From CAYZTY01 sp964444665 (GTDB lineage: Bacteria; Planctomycetota; Phycisphaerae; Sedimentisphaerales; CAYZTY01), in the NCBI GenBank assembly GCA_964444665.1, contig CAYUIE010000004.1, positions 124,001 through 188,000 on the forward strand: a DNA stretch of 64,000 bases. Reading direction: 5' to 3'. The notes under the pieces are model-generated. The model was not told where the DNA came from. It saw nothing but the letters and a program-made list of their open reading frames with translations, and made no database searches. The position numbers and the translations under genes were made by a program. The first letter of the stretch is position 1; each line of letters starts with the position of its first letter. Positions 61,084 through 64,000 of this stretch are shown here, piece by piece.

Positions 61084-62007
61084 ATGTCTGGCAAAGCAAT
61101 ATTCGGAATTACGTTTCTCTTTTTGCTGTTAGGCATATCGGCCTGCTCGACAGATGCGCCGCAGGCTGCCGAGCCGGCAGTTGACACAAGTGAGCAGCAA
61201 TCCGGGCCGACGGGACAGATAATAGCCACGGTCGGCGACAAAAAGCTTACCCTTGAGCAGCTTGAGTGGATAAGCCGACGTCGGGGTGGGCCTTCACCGA
61301 GTCCAAGGGCGATTTTCAGAATAGCCGAGTACTGGATTGATGTCGAGCTGCTTTCCCAAGAAGCCTGGAAGCTTGAATTGCAGACAAATGATAAAGCGAA
61401 GTTTATGGCTGATTTTGGAGTTAAAGATGCACATGCCAATGCTATGATTGATTATATTCGCGAAAACGTTGAGGTAACTGAGCAGGATATTCTGGATTAT
61501 TATGAAGAAAACAAACACATCAGCTCGCAAATAAAGGACCCTCCCAAATTTGGTTTTTCACACATAAGAACTAAAACGCTCGAGGCAGCACAGGCCGCAC
61601 TGGAAAGATTAAAACAGGGAGAAAATATTAACGAGCTGGCTAAAGAACTCAGCATTTATTACGATTCGAAAAGAGGAGGAAAGGTCGAGGGCCTGATTGA
61701 AAAGGCCGTTAAAACCGGCTATGGAGCGGAATTTCTCAAGGCTCTTCAAGCTGCCTCAGAGGGTGAATTGGTAGGACCAATTAAGACCAGTAATGACTTG
61801 TATGAGGTTGCACAGCTTCATGGCAAACTCGAAGCCCAGATAAAGCCTTTAGAAGATGTTAAAGAAAAGCTGAGAACGACCCTGCTGTACAGATTTCAAA
61901 GTCAAAATATCGAAGAGCAGTTGAAGGCTTTGAAAGAAAAGGCAAACGCTGAGATTCTTTACAAGCCCTCCATGAGTCAACCGCGGCCACCAACGCCCGA
62001 ACAATAA
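61084..62007 (+). CDS. Parvulin-type peptidyl-prolyl isomerase lipoprotein
   Basis: A 307-residue product with a lipobox (GISAC, Cys21), a low-complexity linker, a helical SurA/PrsA-like N-domain (about 48-140), and a PPIC rotamase domain (about 155-255: FSHIRTKTLEAAQAALERLK, ELAKELS, GGKVEGLI, SEGELVGPI). A C-terminal helix follows. It probably helps fold exported proteins at the membrane surface. GAAGGAG precedes the ATG. It is divergent from the HtrA protease, a functionally related pair. Confidence 0.88.
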   Translation: MSGKAIFGITFLFLLLGISACSTDAPQAAEPAVDTSEQQSGPTGQIIATVGDKKLTLEQLEWISRRRGGPSPSPRAIFRIAEYWIDVELLSQEAWKLELQTNDKAKFMADFGVKDAHANAMIDYIRENVEVTEQDILDYYEENKHISSQIKDPPKFGFSHIRTKTLEAAQAALERLKQGENINELAKELSIYYDSKRGGKVEGLIEKAVKTGYGAEFLKALQAASEGELVGPIKTSNDLYEVAQLHGKLEAQIKPLEDVKEKLRTTLLYRFQSQNIEEQLKALKEKANAEILYKPSMSQPRPPTPEQ

Positions 62008-62056
62008 AGACTGAGGTGTAAATAAAAAGAGTAATTATCAGATTGAGCAGTATTTG

Positions 62057-62102
62057 AAAAAGGTTGCCTCCATTTGCTTTCATCCACGGGGCAACCTTTT
62101 TT
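62057..62102. terminator. Bidirectional terminator between the parvulin gene and parA
   Basis: AAAAAGGTTGCC and GGCAACCTTTTT pair over 12 bp around a 21-nt loop, flanked by A and T runs. It lies 50 nt after one stop and 18 nt after the other, so it can serve both convergent genes. Confidence 0.85.
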
Positions 62103-62119
62103 GCCGGTATTCCAAATCT

Positions 62120-63037
62120 TTATTGACCTGGTTTCTGTGAAGTGGCATCAGGAAGATTTTCCGCTGCCGGCACGTGCCGGTCAGGAATATCCACAATCTT
62201 CACAGAAGGCTGCCGTTCGGCCGGCGGCTGTAAAGAGTTAAATGAAGCGTTCGATGATATCTGCACATACTCGGCAAGCTGGTTGTAATCCTCGGCGCCG
62301 TGGCAGTTCTGCTCGTACTCGAATATGGTTTTCCCGTAACTCGGTGCCTCTGCCAGTTTTATGTTTCGTCGGATACAAACAGGCACAATCTGTGCCCCGG
62401 ACCAGGGACAATCGCTGCTTCTCGCTTCGTCAAGGAACCTGCTGATGTTGGCTTTCACTTCGTGTGCGAGCGAGACCCGGCTGTCAAACATGCAAAATAA
62501 TATCGCGGTAACCTTAATATTTTTACTGATTCTTTCGCTGATGAGGGAAACGGTCTGAAGCAGTTTTCCCAGTCCTCGCAGCGCCAGAAAGTGCGGCTGA
62601 ACCGGTATGAAAACCTCGTCGACCGCCGCCAGGGCGTTCAGTGTTAGCAGCCCCAGTGAAGGCGGACAATCAATTATGAGATAATGGAACTTGTCTTTTA
62701 CCGGCCCGATTGCTTCACGGAGAATAGTTTCCCTGCCTATTACACTGACAAGCTCGCTTTCGGCTCCCACCAGATTGATGTTTGCAGCGAGCAGCCACAG
62801 ATTTGGCCGTACAGGCCTGAGCGCTTTTTCAAATTCTATGGCTCGGCTCAAAACTTCATAAGAGCCGCTTTCAATGCTTTCGGGCTCAATGCCGAGGTGT
62901 ATAGTAAGATGGGCCTGTGGGTCCAGGTCAATAGCTGCGACTTTAGAGCCCTTACGCGCCAGGGCCGCAGATAAATTAACTACGGTTGTAGTCTTGCCTA
63001 CTCCCCCCTTCTGGTTAATAACTGCGATGGTTCTCAA
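62120..63037 (-). CDS. parA: ParA/Soj-type ATPase
   Basis: A 305-residue deviant Walker ATPase. It has KGGVGKTTTVVNLSAALA (residues 10-27), the Walker A' in IDLDPQAHLT and Walker B in YLIIDCPPSLGLLTLNAL. The chromosomal segregation or positioning role needs a ParB-type partner, which is not visible here. The C-terminal 45 residues are a polar Pro/Ser-rich tail beyond the usual length. The gene lies 56 bp downstream of nusB on the same strand. Confidence 0.88.
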   Translation of the reverse strand: MRTIAVINQKGGVGKTTTVVNLSAALARKGSKVAAIDLDPQAHLTIHLGIEPESIESGSYEVLSRAIEFEKALRPVRPNLWLLAANINLVGAESELVSVIGRETILREAIGPVKDKFHYLIIDCPPSLGLLTLNALAAVDEVFIPVQPHFLALRGLGKLLQTVSLISERISKNIKVTAILFCMFDSRVSLAHEVKANISRFLDEARSSDCPWSGAQIVPVCIRRNIKLAEAPSYGKTIFEYEQNCHGAEDYNQLAEYVQISSNASFNSLQPPAERQPSVKIVDIPDRHVPAAENLPDATSQKPGQ

Positions 63038-63093
63038 AAATCCTCCTCAAAAAATGCAAGGACGACGAACTGTCAATCGAAAAAAACCTCAGG

Positions 63094-63507
63094 TCAACTA
63101 TCCTTCGTCAATCGCCTTAAGACCGCATCAAGTACGCCGTTGACAAAACCGGCAGACTGCTCAGTGCTAAATTTTTTTGCCAACTCAATAGCCTCATTTA
63201 TCGCAACCTTTGGGGGCATATCAGGGCAGAATCTTAACTGATAAACCGCCAATCTCAAAATGCTTTTATCAACCTGTGAAAGGCGCGACAAAGGCCATTT
63301 TATGCTCGCGGCGACAATCAATTCATCACAGCATCGCAGATTCTCCCAGGCTCCTCTTGTCCATTCCAGGGCAAGTCTCAGGACCAACTCATCATCCGTG
63401 TTTTCACGAAAAAAATCCTCTATTCGCCCAAGCTGTTGGTCTGCCTGCACATCGAGCTCATACAGAGCCTGCATCGCAAGTTCTCGCGCTTGTGTTCTGC
63501 GGTCCAC
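63094..63507 (-). CDS. nusB: Transcription antitermination factor NusB
   Basis: A 137-residue all-helical protein with the family start RRTQARELAMQALYELDV, the middle VDKSILRLAVYQLRF and the end PPKVAINEAIELAKKFST, FVNGVLDAVLR. With NusE it binds boxA RNA in rRNA transcription. It follows ribH by 83 bp on the same strand, the common ribH-nusB order. Confidence 0.95.
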   Translation of the reverse strand: MDRRTQARELAMQALYELDVQADQQLGRIEDFFRENTDDELVLRLALEWTRGAWENLRCCDELIVAASIKWPLSRLSQVDKSILRLAVYQLRFCPDMPPKVAINEAIELAKKFSTEQSAGFVNGVLDAVLRRLTKDS

Positions 63508-63523
63508 ATTGGGTCCCTAACTC

Positions 63524-63555
63524 GACCCGACTCGGCGGGTCCCGAGACATCGGGA
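63524..63555. repeat. Two adjacent small palindromes between ribH and nusB
   Basis: GACCCG-ACTCGG-CGGGTC (63524-63541) overlaps TCCCGA-GACA-TCGGGA (63540-63555). They resemble the GC-rich palindromes at 14423 and 41974 and may be small dispersed elements. They could also form an attenuating RNA structure. Confidence 0.5.
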
Positions 63556-63590
63556 TTCAGATTTCAAGCCTGCGCCAGTTCAGGCAACGG

Positions 63591-64000
63591 TTAAATACGG
63601 TCCATCAGGTCGACCAGTTCGATAGCCGAAAGGGCGGCGTCGGCACCGGCGTTACCCGCCTTCGTACCGGCCCTGTCGATGGCCTGCTCGATTGTCTCAC
63701 ACGTCAGGACGCCGAATGTAGCAGGCACACCCGTATCGTAGTTAATCTGACCGATACCGCGGGAGACCTGCTGACAAACATAGTCATAATGGCCGGTCTG
63801 CCCGCGTATCACTGCTCCCAGACAGATTACAGCGGCGTATTTGCCGCTCTTTGCCGCCTTTTTGGCCGCTATGACAATCTCACAGGAACCCGGCACCCAT
63901 ATTACGGTGATTCGCCTTTCATCTATGCCGTGGCGTTGCAGACAGTCAACAGCACCATCCAACAGTTTGTGAGTAATAAATTCATTGAACCTGCTGACTA
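63591..64000 (-). CDS. ribH: 6,7-dimethyl-8-ribityllumazine synthase, partial
   Basis: The frame enters from the right edge (VSRFNEFIT) and about 135 codons are visible; only roughly 15-20 N-terminal residues are missing. Motifs are WVPGSCEIVIAA, CLGAVIRGQTGHYDYVC with the catalytic His, and GVLTCETIEQAIDRAG. It condenses 5-amino-6-ribitylaminouracil with a four-carbon phosphate, the step before riboflavin. An internal TTG at 63962 should not be taken as the start. Confidence 0.95.
   Translation of the reverse strand, partial: VSRFNEFITHKLLDGAVDCLQRHGIDERRITVIWVPGSCEIVIAAKKAAKSGKYAAVICLGAVIRGQTGHYDYVCQQVSRGIGQINYDTGVPATFGVLTCETIEQAIDRAGTKAGNAGADAALSAIELVDLMDRI

Overview
The window most likely comes from a planctomycete of the class Phycisphaerae (Sedimentisphaerales-like). 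The evidence is a secreted protein ending in a dockerin-type GDLNRD...DFAIIASYWL tail, a prepilin-like protein with a short C-terminal FAD-type motif, PilX-type proteins with beta-helical bodies, an RpoD-like sigma factor with a long HTH-bearing N-terminus, and moderate GC. There is no phage, plasmid, rRNA or CRISPR locus. Most of the window is chromosomal housekeeping DNA broken by short accessory or decaying patches.

Layout. 1-6 kb (minus): two tandem paralogous multi-spanning membrane proteins, an OmpA-type lipoprotein, an HTH protein with C-terminal membrane helices, and a small membrane protein. 6-11 kb: clpB, then a decayed DUF4190-TlpA thioredoxin gene, a TPR remnant and a stand-alone corrinoid protein. 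11-18 kb: the unusual sigma factor, an ankyrin lipoprotein inside a duplicated leader, a sulfur cluster (E1-like, cysK, mnmA), and mntA with a frameshifted hepT. 18-34 kb: DUF362-nrdJ with candidate NrdR boxes, a uvrC without HhH domains, cofE-ribD, ligA, a DUF3616 protein, cimA, a beta-CASP nuclease and miaA. 34-44 kb (plus): a compact run ispA-dxs-nadK-TPR protein-dinG-metXW, in which MetX and MetW are fused.

44-49 kb (minus) encodes three consecutive PilX-N-terminal beta-helix proteins followed by a small protein made of 21-residue repeats. 49-55 kb (minus) is an ECF metal-uptake operon. It runs prepilin-like, S-component-like, TrmO with a His-rich tail, dockerin protein, CbiM, CbiQ, CbiO, and it ends at a clear terminator. 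It is divergent from nikR, which points to nickel, although the family also moves cobalt and the organism uses B12 (NrdJ, corrinoid protein). This locus is the best candidate in the window for something little described.

55.6-64 kb: tRNA-Val, a lone E2 acyltransferase core, a REP-associated transposase between perfect inverted REP copies, GDP-fucose genes (fcl, gmd), an HtrA protease, a parvulin lipoprotein, parA, nusB and the start of ribH. All product names come from reading motifs by eye; no database search was run.
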